From assembly GCA_020226215.1 (NCBI GenBank), contig CM035229.1:83407343-83471342 (forward strand): a stretch of 64,000 nucleotides of DNA, read 5' to 3'. The translations under genes were made by a program, and so were the position numbers. The first letter of the stretch is position 1, and each line of letters opens with the position of its first letter. This document shows positions 1 through 12,231 of this stretch, in pieces. This DNA is from Sindora glabra (lineage: Eukaryota > Streptophyta > Magnoliopsida > Fabales > Fabaceae). The notes beneath the pieces were generated by a model that was not told the DNA's origin, did not search any database, and was given only the letters and a program-made list of their open reading frames with translations.

Positions 1-2600
1 GATTTAAGTAACCATATAATATTACTAGTTAGTAGTCCGTCTATTGCATGGATAAATATTTATTTTAATAATATAATATTATAATTATATGTTAATTATT
101 TATAGAGAGGATTAGTTAAAAAATTTAATATATAATCAATTTTAAGAAATTTCTTATACAATAAAATCTATAAAGGAGAAAAAAGAAAAAAAATCTAAGG
201 CAAAATGGGGAAAGGAAATTAGGAATGTTAAAAAAAATCTTAAAAAATAGCCAAAAGAATGAAATATTTGTGAAGGAAGATAGTTAAAAGAGAAGTATAT
301 AATAAAATAAAAATTAAGAAAAATTTAAGGAAAGAAAGTTGTCTCTCCACTCATTTAAATTAACATTCAAGTAGATAATTAATTTTATCAAAAAATATTA
401 ATTTTAAATTTAAATATCTTATTAATTAGATATCATTTTTAAGATGATAATAATTATTAATATTAATATTTAATAATATAATTTATGATAAGAATAAAAT
501 TTTCTTGTACGGACAATAAATTTTCATTCATCATATTAGTGCATAGTAAAATAAAATTTGGAAATAATAATTTTGTATTATAGACAACTCATTTAATATA
601 GTCCATAAATTACTACCTCCTTGTTAACTAAAATTTAATATTTTAATATCAAATATTTTTATTTTTTAATTTACATGGAAGAGAGAAATAATTTTTGGTA
701 GAAAAATCTTGAAAAGGGAATCATTTTTAAGTGTCCTCTAAAAGATGCTTTATAATAGAAATTAAGAAAAAGGAAAAAGAAAAACTACTTCCAAGATTTG
801 AAAAAAAAAATCCTATATAAACATACTATAATACCGTCGATTACAGCTTCCTTAAAAATCATGATAAGATATGCTTATAAAACTACAAATTTATAAAAAA
901 TGGCAATGAAATTAAAAAAATTAATATAATTATAAATATAAAATAGTTTGATTGACATTTAAAAAAATATATTAAGAAGATGGAGGGAAAAATATCGTCG
1001 GATACCAAATTCAAATTTACTTTCTTAGAGAGAAGGAATAAACTTGATATTAGATTTAAACTTTTACAAATAGGGTTGTTTATTTGTATATAAATTTGTA
1101 TATAAAGAAAAAGTGCATTATAGATAAGAGTTTATAAGTTTTAAATTGGATTTGCAATATGATGAAGATAAGGATAAAAAGATTTTTATTTAAATTAAAT
1201 GAAGATAAAAATGAAAAAAAATTTCAAATAAAATCAAATGAAGATAGAGATAAAATAACTTTTAAATTTTAAAATAAGAAATACTAATTAAGTTCATTTA
1301 CATATTTGTTAACTTTAGTTGCAAATTTATAAATTTTTTTAGAAATAATAGTTTACATGACAATTTTGCTCTCTCAAATTTTTTCAAAAATGTGTAGCTA
1401 CCTTTTCCTATTAAAAAATATATAAAATAATCCAAGAATTTATGTAATAAAATAAATCATAAAAAATATGCTTTTATAAGTTTTATACATAAAAAATTCA
1501 ACAATCTAATGAGAATGGATTAAATTATAAATCTTTAAAAAATAGGAATTTAATAGAATAAAGCATTCATTATAAAAAATGGACAATCAAATTAGAATAA
1601 CAATAATGTAAAAAAGAAGTAAAATAAATTGTAAAAAATAATTTATATAGTAGGAGTATTATCGAGTAGTTATAAAAGATTAAAAGTAGCAAGATCTCAT
1701 AAAAAAAAAGATGGAGATGAAAGTTCTCATATTAAAGAAGGCAATAACAAAGTGTAGAGAAAAAAAACATAAATGTAATTTGAAGAATTATTTATGAGAT
1801 TAGAATAATTTGGTATTTATAAATTTGGTAATAGATAAAAACTAATTTAAATTCAAATTTTTATTAAAATAGGTTTAATATTAAAAGATAAATAAAAAAT
1901 GATAAATTAATATATAACGAATTATGAGAATAACATTTTTATAAAAAGTAAAAAAATATTGCGGTTAATATACAATATAGAGATTTCACAAAAAAATATC
2001 ATAGGTATTTTTGAACTACAAAATTAGAAAAAATTAGACTATTTTATTTTTTCATAAATTTTTATAAGGGTTTAAATTTAATTTGCTGTTAATTTAAATT
2101 AATTTTATATTATCACCCAATTATGTATTGTTATATTAATAAAAATAAAAATATTCTTATTATTAATTTTTTAATAATATATTATTTATATATATAAAAT
2201 TTTATATTGATAATGGATTCAATTTAAATTCTATTTATTAGTTTTTTTAATTTAAGAGTTTGAAATTAGATTCTTATTTTTTTTTCGATTTTTACCGGAT
2301 ATCTTTTATTATTATTTAATTAGATTTGACATTATCAACAATAATCTGTTGTCAGTTTAAGTACCAGAAAATATATAATTTTGAATTTTTTAAATAAAAA
2401 TAAATTTTAAAATATCATAATTTTTTAAAAATTGTCCACTTAAAGTAAAAATTTGAATGGCTTATTTTCATCAATTATCCGTATAGAAAATGACAATCAG
2501 AGGTGGAAAATACATATAAAAACTCAATTTTAAATATTTAAACTGATCTTTTTTTGGAGGTCAAACTGCAAAGAATCAAAGATCTAACGAAAATAAAATA
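1..2600. other. AT-rich intergenic DNA, no gene seen
   Basis: Both strands are dense in stops and A/T runs. I see no exon-like GC rise, no splice-framed coding and no recognisable transposon terminus. It is the distal upstream flank of the transporter gene; the sharp rise in GC starts only after about position 2650. Confidence 0.6.
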
Positions 2601-2639
2601 AAATGAAGCAACAGAGTGATTAAAAAAAATAATAATAAT

Positions 2640-2835
2640 AAAGAACAAGAAGGGGGGGGGGGGCTGAAGCACGTGATCTGAGGCGGAGACTGAGCGGCCT
2701 AAGTTCTTGGTTCGCCCGCGCAGCCGTACGCCTTACTCGGAGCATCAAGTTGAGCGGAGGATTCCTGTGCTCTTCACTCCCAACGGATCTCAGATCTAAA
2801 GCTAAGGCAAACCCTTCCGCCTCACAAGTTATTAG
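2640..2835 (+). promoter_or_regulatory. Proximal promoter and likely non-coding first exon of the GONST3-like gene
   Basis: A GC-rich, CpG-containing island stands out from the AT-rich flank. It begins with a 12-base G run (2652-2663), contains CACGTG-type sequence (G-box core) near 2670, and ends at a good donor, ATTAG|GTACTT, at 2835/2836. The next strong in-register acceptor lies immediately before the transporter start codon, so this segment is inferred to be 5' UTR exon 1. The transcription start itself cannot be placed. Confidence 0.5.
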
Positions 2836-4225
2836 GTACTTTCTCCTCTTTCTCTCTCTTGTCGTCTGCATTGAGTTCCCGCAAGTTCGCAGATTACTTC
2901 GTGACTGTTTGTGTTGTAGAATTTGCACTGCTCTCTTTTGTTGATTGCTGGGTTTTTGCATCTAAATTTTGAATTGGCCCCTGAATGTTCCTATTTTTTT
3001 CCCCTTTTCTCAATCTCTTTGCTTGTTCTTTCTGTCCACGAGTCTTAGCTATTATTGAACTTATCCACTGGTTTCAATTGTAATTTTAATTAAGATTTGA
3101 TCAACTTTTAGATTAGGCTTTCCTCTGTCCCATTTCCTTCACCATCGTGACAAAGTAAGATTTTTTGCCATCTCAAAACGAACCCCATCTTCTTCAATCT
3201 AATATGTTTCTCTTTGTTTTTTTTTTTTTTTTTTGATTAAATTTCTTAGAATATTTCTCATTGTCTGTTGCTCCTGACCTGGGTTTAGTTTCTATTTGTT
3301 CTGCAACTTTTCCAATGAAAGTGAAAAGTTTCTGGGTATCAGCGGAAGTACATGAATTTTATAGTAACCCCCCTATTAAAAATGCACATTGTCACTCTTT
3401 AATCATTTATACAGTTCAAGTACATAAATCAGTCTATAGGCAAATCCTTGCATCCATATTTCATTTTTATGTCATTGCTTTCACTTTTTCAATTCAATTT
3501 AATTCAAAATTTCATTCATGATGTTTTCTGAATTATTCTTTATTTGTGGCTGCTGTCTACAATGCCTTGCCTGATTTTTTTTTCTTTTTCTCAACACTGT
3601 TTTCTTCCGTTTCATCTTCTTATGTTTTAATTTTATCATCTCTCTGCAAGATAAAGAGACAGGTATAACAATCTTAGCATAAGAAGATTATGTTCTGTCT
3701 CAATGAATCACGTTTAAGGACATACGAATCCTCCGTTCCTTGACTAGCACAGTTTGTTTCCGACGTGAGCTAAAAGCTTTTTCCAATGTGTCTTTAACAA
3801 CCAGAAACCAATTGAAAACAGTTTCTAGGTATTAATAAGTAAGTACTTAAATATTTTTAGTTGCTTTTCGATCAGAGCAAACATGCACCTTCACTCTCTA
3901 ACCCCATCTCCATCATCTATCGAACATTAAACTATCTTGATAGGAATTCCTTGAAAACATAGAATTTGGATGGACATCTAGTTGTTTAGAGCATAAATGT
4001 TTGAACATTAAAGCAGCTACAATTGAAAATATGTGTGGTTCACTTGGGACCATCAAGTTATGAAATTCTGATCTATACCATATTTGGTTGGGTTTTCATG
4101 GGATTCTTGCTTGATGCAGAGACATCCTTTTGGCCCAGATGATTATGTGTATTTCTTTCTTGCCATCAACTCTTTCGTAAACAGATAGCATTGATGTTAA
4201 TGACTTTAGTTTGGTTGTAATTCAG
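2836..4225 (+). other. 5' UTR intron of the GONST3-like gene
   Basis: The segment is T-rich as plant introns are, opens with GTACTT and closes with a TAATTCAG acceptor whose last base, 4225, is directly next to the ATG at 4226. Its length of about 1.39 kb is long for a plant leader intron, and such introns often raise expression (family knowledge, not shown here). Alternative internal leader exons, for example after the GCAG near 4119, cannot be excluded without transcripts. Confidence 0.5.
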
Positions 4226-5362
4226 ATGTCTAGAAATAATGACGTGGAAAATCCTACAAATGTTGAGGTTCAGAAAGGTCTGAATGGCCCTTCTCCCGCC
4301 AGTGATGATATCCAGGGGACATGGTACACTGCATTTCTCCAACAAATTTCAGTCTATGGTGTAGCCGTTGGATACTGCTTATCTGCATCTTTACTTTCCA
4401 TCATAAATAAATGGGCTGTCATGAAGTTTCCTTATCCAGGGGCGCTAACTGCTTTGCAGTACTTCACAAGTGCAGCTGGTGTCCTCATTTGCGGATGGTT
4501 TAAATTTATTGAGCATGACCGTCTTGACCTCTTGACCATGTGGAGGTTTTTACCAGCAGCTATTATCTTTTATCTTTCTCTTTTCACCAACAGTGAGCTC
4601 CTCCTCCATGCAAATGTTGACACATTCATTGTATTCAGATCTGCTGTTCCCATTTTTGTTGCAGTAGGGGAGACACTCTTCTTAAACCAGCCATGGCCAT
4701 TAATGAAGACATGGCTCTCATTAGCTACCATATTTGCAGGAAGTGTGCTCTATGTGGCGACAGATTACCAGTTCACATTCATGGCTTATAGTTGGGCTCT
4801 GGCATATTTAGTTAGCATGACCATAGATTTTGTTTACATTAAGCATGTGGTTATGACCATTGGTTTGAATACATGGGGTCTTGTGCTGTACAACAATCTT
4901 GAGGCTCTTCTACTTTTTCCATTGGAACTGCTAATAATGGGTGAACTGAAGAAGATAAAGCATGATATCAAAGACGAGCCTGATTGGAACCCTTTTCAAG
5001 TGGTTTTGCCGGTAGGGTTATCTTGTTTATTTGGCCTATCCATTTCTTTCTTTGGATTCTCTTGCCGGAGGGCTATTTCAGCAACAGGATTTACTGTTCT
5101 TGGTATTGTGAATAAGTTGTTGACAGTAGTGATTAATTTGGTGATATGGGACAAGCATGCCACATTGGTGGGCACAGTGGGACTCCTGATCTGTATGCTA
5201 GGAGGGATTTTGTATCAGCAATCAACAATCAAACCAAAACCTGCAAAAGAAGTAACTTCTCAAGAAAATGAGGAGGAACAACAAAAGTTGCTTGAAATGC
5301 GAAGCAATTCAGAGACCAAAGATGATGATCGTGAAGTTATTAAATCGAAGGAGGAAAACTGA
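4226..5362 (+). CDS. GONST3: Golgi nucleotide-sugar transporter, GONST3-like (NST/TPT family)
   Basis: The 378-residue protein should sit in the Golgi membrane and exchange cytosolic nucleotide sugar (GDP-sugar in this clade) for luminal nucleoside monophosphate, supplying glycosylation. About ten hydrophobic segments run from residue 42 to 330, between a hydrophilic N-terminus and a charged C-tail (340-378) rich in Glu, Lys and Asp. The G-x-x-N-K motif that in this family contacts the GDP moiety is GIVNK at 293-297. LLHANVDTFIVFRS (126-139) and GLNTWGLVLYNN (213-224) closely match what I remember of Arabidopsis GONST3 and, more loosely, GONST4/GFT1. The reading frame can be extended to a TTG at 4211, but that stretch contains the splice acceptor, so ATG 4226 is chosen. 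The coding part has no intron. The exact substrate is not shown by sequence. Confidence 0.93.
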   Translation: MSRNNDVENPTNVEVQKGLNGPSPASDDIQGTWYTAFLQQISVYGVAVGYCLSASLLSIINKWAVMKFPYPGALTALQYFTSAAGVLICGWFKFIEHDRLDLLTMWRFLPAAIIFYLSLFTNSELLLHANVDTFIVFRSAVPIFVAVGETLFLNQPWPLMKTWLSLATIFAGSVLYVATDYQFTFMAYSWALAYLVSMTIDFVYIKHVVMTIGLNTWGLVLYNNLEALLLFPLELLIMGELKKIKHDIKDEPDWNPFQVVLPVGLSCLFGLSISFFGFSCRRAISATGFTVLGIVNKLLTVVINLVIWDKHATLVGTVGLLICMLGGILYQQSTIKPKPAKEVTSQENEEEQQKLLEMRSNSETKDDDREVIKSKEEN

Positions 5363-6460
5363 AGTTAGTTTGAGATAGGGCAATCATTTTTCTTTAAGTG
5401 TATATGCGTTTCATAGGTATTTAATAATATACATTATTTATTCCAATTTTTCAAACTTCAATTTAGGATTTTTTTGATGGTGGTTTACATCTCTGTCAGA
5501 GACGGGCTTATTGGCTTTGAAGGACTTCGGGTTGTAATTGCTTTTCTACATTGGCGCCGTTGATTTGTTTTCTGAACTTTTTCTTCCCCAGGTCGTGTAT
5601 CTTTACAGGGATCTACCATACATGAGCGAGTTTATAAAACCATATTCATGATTATGGACTTATTTATAACGGGCATTTCTAACTGTGTTTTTCCTGTTGC
5701 ATTTTTTTAAATAGTAAGAGTAACTAAATTATTAAATAAATACATTTAAGGATCTTGAATTTTGAATGTAGAGAAAAATATAAAATTTTTAAAAGATATT
5801 GATATATCGAATGTCGCTTGAGTAAAGACTCTTGAAATTGAATAAAAGACCTAATTTAACCTAAGCTCAATTCAATTATTGTAATTTGTGTTAAGCCAAA
5901 TTTTAATGATTAAACCGTGCGATTGGTTTGTTACTTAGCATCCCAGTCCTCGTGAGCTCTATTTGGCATGCAGCCATTGTATGTATATCGCACCTCTCTT
6001 TTGGGCCATGTGAATATGCCTCTGAAAACTAATTTACGAATCCTAGCCATTGAATGTGGGCATAATAATTAAGCAAACACCACATGAACTCATGGTCAAA
6101 GCTCCCGGAGCAATTTTTGAGAAATTAGTGCAAATTGTAACATGTCTTGATTGAACATTTTAGGCACTAAATCAAGGCAAACTTAGTGGATACGCAATTG
6201 ATCTATTTTAGTGAACTTAAATAAAGAATTATGCACTTTGACTACCTCTCCATTTAATAAGCTTGTTGACTTTAGATAATGCATTAATAAAATAGAGTAG
6301 GAACGTTATGATTGAAACGTGAACCTTCAAACACTAGGCAGATTGAGTTATTCTATACCTTACAGTAGCCCTTGCGTCATGGGCCGGTAATTCCCTACTT
6401 ACCACGTGTGATGTATGCTTATTATTCATGACTAATATATTAGTCTTGTCATAAATGCTA
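5363..6460. other. Transporter 3' UTR, then unassigned flank
   Basis: The first 300 or so bases keep a transcribed, T-rich 3' UTR character and probably contain the poly(A) site; AT-rich near-upstream signals occur around 5420 and 5630 but none is decisive. From about 5690 to 6460 the sequence is mixed-composition intergenic DNA with no open coding frame and no repeat terminus I recognise. Confidence 0.4.
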
Positions 6461-9265
6461 TGTCACATCCCACCCAATTATAATTGATGTGAAACCTATT
6501 TTTTAATTTTTACAAGTCTATTTAATCCTATTTTAGCATCATTACACAATTATTAGAACTTAAATTGAGACTTTTATATCTATTATCAAAATGTTTATAA
6601 TGAATTTATAATTTTTATCTAAGTTATTACAAGTTTTACAATATCCTACAAGGTTCAAATATTCTAATTATAACTGAATATTGATTATGGTCTCAACACA
6701 TGCTCTCAAAGAGAATTCTTTTTTGGAGTTACAAGTGATAGTTGAGGAGTTGCAATACACAAATCTAAAAAACATTTTAAAGAAAACCTATGAGTTCCAG
6801 ACTTAGTAAACATATAACTTAACAAACAATCACTTTCATATTTATACACATATTACTTATTTACATACAATCATTTTAGCTTTTAATTATACCTCTAATT
6901 CTAACCTATATTATATAATACCTTTGCTTACCAATGATAGTATGTAATAGTCAATAAGATAAATACATGATAACACCTATCTAATTCACAATCATAAAGT
7001 AACACAAACATTATATAGTCTTAAAATAATAAACAACAGACAATCAAATTGTTATAAATAACATCAACTAACTCTAGTATCAGGGATTACTCTTATCATA
7101 CTTACTTAGCTAGCTTGCTTACCATTTGCTTTACTTATTCTCCATAAGTGTTTAGGCAAGATATAATATATGACATGACATGAGCGCTTGGTCAAAAGAT
7201 AAGAGGTGATAACCCTTGACATCTATTAGAACTGCTCCAATCTTTACAAAAAGGAGGCGAATAGTCATATTTTAATAATATTATTTACACATGAAAGCTG
7301 TTAGGGCTTGATTTTTTATGCCATATGAAGAAACTCTAGATTTTAGTACCATACATGTCATAAAAACAAGTATCCCACCTTCTAACTCTTAACATAATAA
7401 TAGTCTCTCTATTTTATAATTCTAAAAAAAGACCCACTTTGTAACTTATAGGTCCCGCTTTATCCCCTCCTAACTTTTTTTCCCTAGATCTAGTACATTT
7501 TAGAATATCAAAGCATTCTTATTTCAATTCATCACCAATATTTAACACATCATCATATCATTCAAGACACAATCACATTGTAATTTTATCACGATTCCAA
7601 TCACATTTACAATAAATAAACAATTATTATAATTACATAACAATTCATATACAACTGCATGTTCCTAATGGGATTTACTATATCAATCATTAACATAAAC
7701 ACATATCAATCATGATAATATTCCACTTGAGAATTCCATCCTCAATATCATTAACATTAACATTCATATAGTTAAAGCTATATAAACATATATAAATTCA
7801 TATTATCATAACATAATTAAATTAGGTATAAAAGGATGTGATATTTGAGTATGTACTTGCATATGATTGTCTAGAAGCAATTTTAGATGTTATATTTAAG
7901 TTGGACCATTTAGAGAGCAACCTTTTATGTATATTCAAGTATTTCTAACCTTTGAATGTCATTTTAGGAGTAATACAAGATTTACAAATTTATTATTTAT
8001 GAAACTTATTACATATAAAAGTAGTTTCAATTAATTTTTCATGAATTGATCTTTTGCATAAAATAGTTAAGTTTTGAAAGAGTTGTATTTTTTGCAAGTT
8101 AGACTTAAGAAATTTTAATTTTTTGCATTCCTAAATTTCTAATCTTCCTCCATTATTTTAGTGAAACCTCAAAATATACATAATACATTAACTTGAAACT
8201 AATTCTATTTGAAAATAAATTTTATTACTTTTTAATAATAGGTGGTTTGCTAAAAATGAGTGTAAAATAAATGAGATATGACTTTTCAAAATCGACATAA
8301 CAATCTTATCCTAGTCTACTCGATTATAGGCATCCAGATAGCAATTCTTATATTCATATTTAAGTATATATTTGCTTATAGGCACCTCTATTTAATACTC
8401 AAGTATAGGCATCTAGATAGCAACATTAGGGCAATATTCATTTATATATTTGATTATAATGCCAAAATTTTGCAAAATAGCTATAAAATACTATATATAT
8501 GATCAATTTTCTCCAAATCCAACCCATTCATGTTAATAGAATTAAAAACCAACTAAATTTAAACTCATTTTTACATTAGCAACATCAATAATTTATGCCA
8601 TAACATTTCCTATCATCATTAAATTCTCATTTTAGTATTATAACAACATTAACATTCTATAAAATGAAACCATGCAAAAATTATGAGTTTTTAAGTAGAT
8701 TATCTATTTACCTAAGTATGGAGAAGTAAAGGGAGAGTTGAAAGAGTGAGTATTTAAGCCTAATCAATATTAACCTAAAAGAAAGTTAGAAAGTTTTCCT
8801 TAATTCTTTTCTTCCATCAAACTTAAGAATTTCAACCAAAATCTAGGAACTATTAAAAGATTACCTTGTTTTGAAGAAGAAGATGCTACTTGCTTAAGGA
8901 AAATATGTTAGAGATAAAGGAAAAAGAATGTTTTAGAAGCTGGCAATAGAGGAAGAAAAATGGGAAAGGAGATTGGGTTTAGAAATTATAATATGGCCTA
9001 AAAGAGTATTTTTATAATTTTAAGGGTAACCAAAGGGTAAAGTTGGAGAAAAGACTTGCAAATTGTCTACATACACATTTATTTAATTTTAATTGTATAA
9101 TAACTTATATTAAATTCTATTTCTCATATTTTTATTATAAAACTTCATTTTCTTTAGACACATTCTCACTCTAAATACACCTCTAACAATTCTAGTAACT
9201 AACACGAATATGTGAATATTAACAAAATAAAATAAAATAAGTTTTATTTTATTAAGGGTGTGACA
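6461..9265. mobile_element. Candidate solo LTR, 2.8 kb, TGTCAC...GTGACA ends
   Basis: The left edge reads TGTCACATCCCACCC and the right edge AAGGGTGTGACA, giving perfectly inverted 6-bp TGTCAC/GTGACA termini typical of long plant Gypsy LTRs. The flanking pentamers TGCTA (6456-6460) and CTCTA (9266-9270) match at three of five positions, so the target duplication has decayed or the ends are slightly misplaced. There is no gag or pol, primer-binding site or polypurine tract inside, and no second copy of the termini. That fits a solo LTR left by recombination between two LTRs. Orientation cannot be fixed because both ends fit the same consensus. Confidence 0.6.
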
Positions 9266-9636
9266 CTCTAGCCATATTTAGACAAATGTCATTAAGGATT
9301 GATCACTCATATAATGAAATCATATGCATAATATGTTTGAAAGGAATATATTTAGCAAATTGAAGCATTTATACAATTGAACCTTGATAATGCCCTGCTA
9401 TAGTAACTTTTAAACACAATGGAAAAAGGAACAATCAAGTAGGGGGATTGAAGACTCCATTTTTACTAATATATACATTGTTCCATAGCTTAAAGTGTGA
9501 AGAGAGAGGCCATATGTACGTGGCTTCATGCCAAGCACTTAGTTTATTATGTGCTTAAGGCCTCACCAAGTAATAGAGACAAGCAGATAGGCCAATGAGT
9601 AGGATGTTAAGAAGAGATGAGTATTGATTAGCCTAG
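9266..9636. other. Intergenic spacer between two solo LTRs
   Basis: This is about 370 bp of moderate GC with no coding frame. It probably represents the older DNA into which both neighbouring LTR elements inserted, continuing after 12232. I recognise no family in it. Confidence 0.4.
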
Positions 9637-10856
9637 CAAGGTGTAATATCCCGAATTTTCAATTCTATTATTTGAATCTTTATTTTCTGAGGCTGTAGAA
9701 ACAAAGAGTACGTTTGATTTGGCTTAGTGGGTGAATCTTAAGTTGAAAGGAATTAAGTGTAAGTGTAAACGAAATTTTTGAAGGAAAAAGAGATAGTAGG
9801 AAAAGAATTGATTTTCATAAGCAGTATAAATGATCAGAGAAGGTTAGAAAACCCTAAAAGGGGGAGTTATCTAAGTCTGACAGTATAAGAAATTTTAAAC
9901 AGACAGAAACCCTATGGACTAAATTGCAAAAGTGCAGAATCGGGTGTGGTTAAAGTGAAATAACTAAGGAATTGGGATCTAATATGAATAACTAAGATTT
10001 TGGGGTGCAATATGTGATTTTAATTAGTGTGACCAATGGATTTATGACAAGTGTCATTATTAGAAAAATATTGGCAAGGATAGCCTTAATAATTGGTGAA
10101 AAATGACTAAATTACCCTTGGAATTGTCAAAAATGGCAAGAATGCCACTAGAAACTTCATGAAAAGTCTTCTTTCTTCTCTATTTTTCCAAAAGCTGCAG
10201 CACCTCCATGAAAGCAAGCTTGGACGTGCAGGAGAGAGAGAGAAAGAGAGAGAAAGTTTCTTTTGAGTTTTTCACCTAAAAATAATGAGATTTAAGCTTA
10301 GTGGTAGAAGGGAAAGTTGCTCCTCTCATAAAGCTCTATCCATTGATGTGCCTAGAGTGAAGAAAAGCTCAAGTTTGATTAAGTTTGGGGAGTTCCAAGT
10401 GAAGATTTTCAAGTTGTACCAAGAGGTAAAAATGTTCTCCTCTAAAAGCTCTTTATTGTGCTCTTCTTAGTTTCTTGAAATCTTGAGGTTGGTGTGGTCA
10501 AGGGTGATTGAACATGGAGTTTAGGATGATTTGAACATGTTTAATGGTGTTTTAGATGTTGTTATGTTGATTTATAGCTTTGGTTTGGTGTAAAAATAGC
10601 AAGAAACCATGATGTACACATTTGGGTTTTAGAGGCATAATGGTGCATGTGTAGTGTTGGCATGATATGTTTAGAACTTGGCTAAATTGATGAAGTTAAA
10701 TTAGTTTCTATGAATTTATGAAGCTTATGGAAGATGAAACTTTGAGTTGTGAAGGTGTTTGTGTGCTTTTTCCCTTTTGAGAAGCTAAAACCATAATATG
10801 GAAAAAAAGGAAGGAAGGAGTTTTAGTGTTTAAAGTGTTTTCGGAGGATCAGCAAG

Positions 10857-11103
10857 GTACACGGGGTAGAACATGGCCCGTGTTGTACCCCGTGTTCCTC
10901 GTCGAAGCTGATCAGTGTGCTACACGGGGTGCAACACTCCCCGTGTTTATCTTAGGACTGAAGGGTAGTAAGGTACACGGGGTAGAACACGGCCCGTGTT
11001 CACCCCCGTGTTCTTTGTCGAGTAACCCAATGAAGCCTCGAAGTGATCCAGTAAGGAACACGGCCCTGAACACGGGGTATGGGACCCCCGTGTTCTTTGT
11101 TAA
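10857..11103 (+). repeat. ACACGGGG / CCCCGTGT inverted and direct repeat block inside the solo LTR
   Basis: Five or six copies of ACACGGGG or its complement CCCCGTGT are arranged head to head, making near-palindromes such as AACACGGCCCGTGTT. The block is strikingly GC-rich against the AT-rich LTR. It is open in one frame for 93 codons, but the translation is only the repeat read through and is not a gene. It may form strong hairpins in the LTR transcript. Confidence 0.75.
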
Positions 11104-11500
11104 GTGAACTTTTTGGCTTTAATTCTTCATGTTTTGCATGGCTTTACCCCTGGATCCTTTTCTAATGTTCATATGTGTCATTTCAAGGCTTGAAAACAAG
11201 ATGTAAAGCATCTAAGTATGCATTTATTTAAGTGGAGAAAGTAAAGAATACATGAGGTTTAGGGAAAGTGATGATGTTCTAATAAGAAATTATGATGTGT
11301 ATTTGTATAGACTGAGGAGTGCTAACTTGGAAAGGCAAGAGGAAGTGTGAAGAAGTGTTTAAGTGAGAGTAAAGGGAACATCACATTGGAAGCTTGTGAA
11401 AGGTAGCTAGCTTTATCCTTAAGCTGTTTTCTATTTATATGATTTTCTGTATTTTATGCCATTGTATGGAATATGTATGAGATAGCTGTGTGCGCATCCT

Positions 11501-11690
11501 GGGAAGACAGTAATACTGTGTGAGTAAGGCCTATGGCCCGAGTTATCCCCGGGATGGTAATGAAAATTGCTGTGTGCGGTACCTATGGCCTTTAGAGTAC
11601 CTCGGGAAGACAGTGTGATACTGTGTGAGTAAGGCCTATGGCCCGAGTTATCCCCGGGAAGACAGCGTGATGCTGTATATGAGGCCTAGG
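11501..11690 (+). repeat. Tandem repeat of a GGGAAGACAG...GGCCTATGGCCCG unit inside the solo LTR
   Basis: A unit of roughly 53 bp that begins GGGAAGACAG and contains GAGTAAGGCCTATGGCCC occurs at 11501 and again, nearly identical, at 11604. A third, partial copy starts at 11656. The first two are separated by a degenerate copy of the second half. It lies in the 3' part of the LTR. Confidence 0.7.
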
Positions 11691-12231
11691 TACGATTATC
11701 TGTGATGGCCATCTAGATATTGATTGAGATAAGTCCTTGAATGGGCTTGATGATTGCTGTGTGCAGTGCATATTTCTTACAATGGTACGGAATGAGATGA
11801 TAAAGAGATGAGAAATGATTAATTATTTTTGAAATGTATGTTTTACTTGCTTAAGGATCTGGAATGGCTCAATATATTTTTACAGTGATGGCTAGCTACT
11901 GGGAAACTCTGTTTCTTATGTTTTTCTGTATTGTGACTAACCATTCCAGGTGATGCTTCCAAAGGCTTTCATGACAAAGGACAATAATGTTTTGAGATTG
12001 TAAATGTGATGAAAAAAAAAAGTATGTCTAGATAGTCGGTAATATTGTACATAATGGATGTACGAATTATAAATTGAACTCTTTTTGTATAGTTATATGA
12101 CTTTTGCTCATGTGTATAAAGTACAGAAATTTGAGATATTCCGTATTAGCTTGAGGTAGATGGCGAATGAGTACGTATAATCATCTAGTAAATAAGGAAT
12201 AAGGCGTTGTAAGTAAGGGAGTTACACAAGG

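Larger units (their letters stand above)
9642..12226 (+). mobile_element. Solo LTR, 2585 bp, perfect CAAGG target-site duplication
   Basis: It starts TGTAATATCCCG and ends GGGAGTTACA, so the termini are TGTAA/TTACA inverted repeats. The pentamer CAAGG is present directly outside both ends (9637-9641 and 12227-12231), the signature of integrase-mediated insertion. No internal gag-pol, primer site or polypurine tract is present, so one LTR remains. The LTR contains a purine-rich GAGA tract near 10230, a GC-rich ACACGGGG repeat block (10857-11103) and a second repeat block (11501-11690), both common in long plant Gypsy LTRs. The same TGTAATATCCCG start occurs, reversed, at the right end of the solo LTR at 35451-39012. 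Confidence 0.88.

Noticed and set aside
2620..2961. 113-codon minus-strand frame over the transporter promoter
   Set aside because: It spans the G run and the inferred 5' exon and donor of the + strand gene; residue composition is that of an antisense shadow.
3261..3521. 86-codon + strand frame in the transporter leader intron
   Set aside because: It begins inside intron-like T-rich sequence, has no domain, and its best explanation is chance in a long intron.
10826..11107. 93-codon open frame in the 9642 LTR
   Set aside because: It is the ACACGGGG repeat read through; the repeated Thr-Arg-Gly peptide follows the DNA repeat rather than protein constraint.
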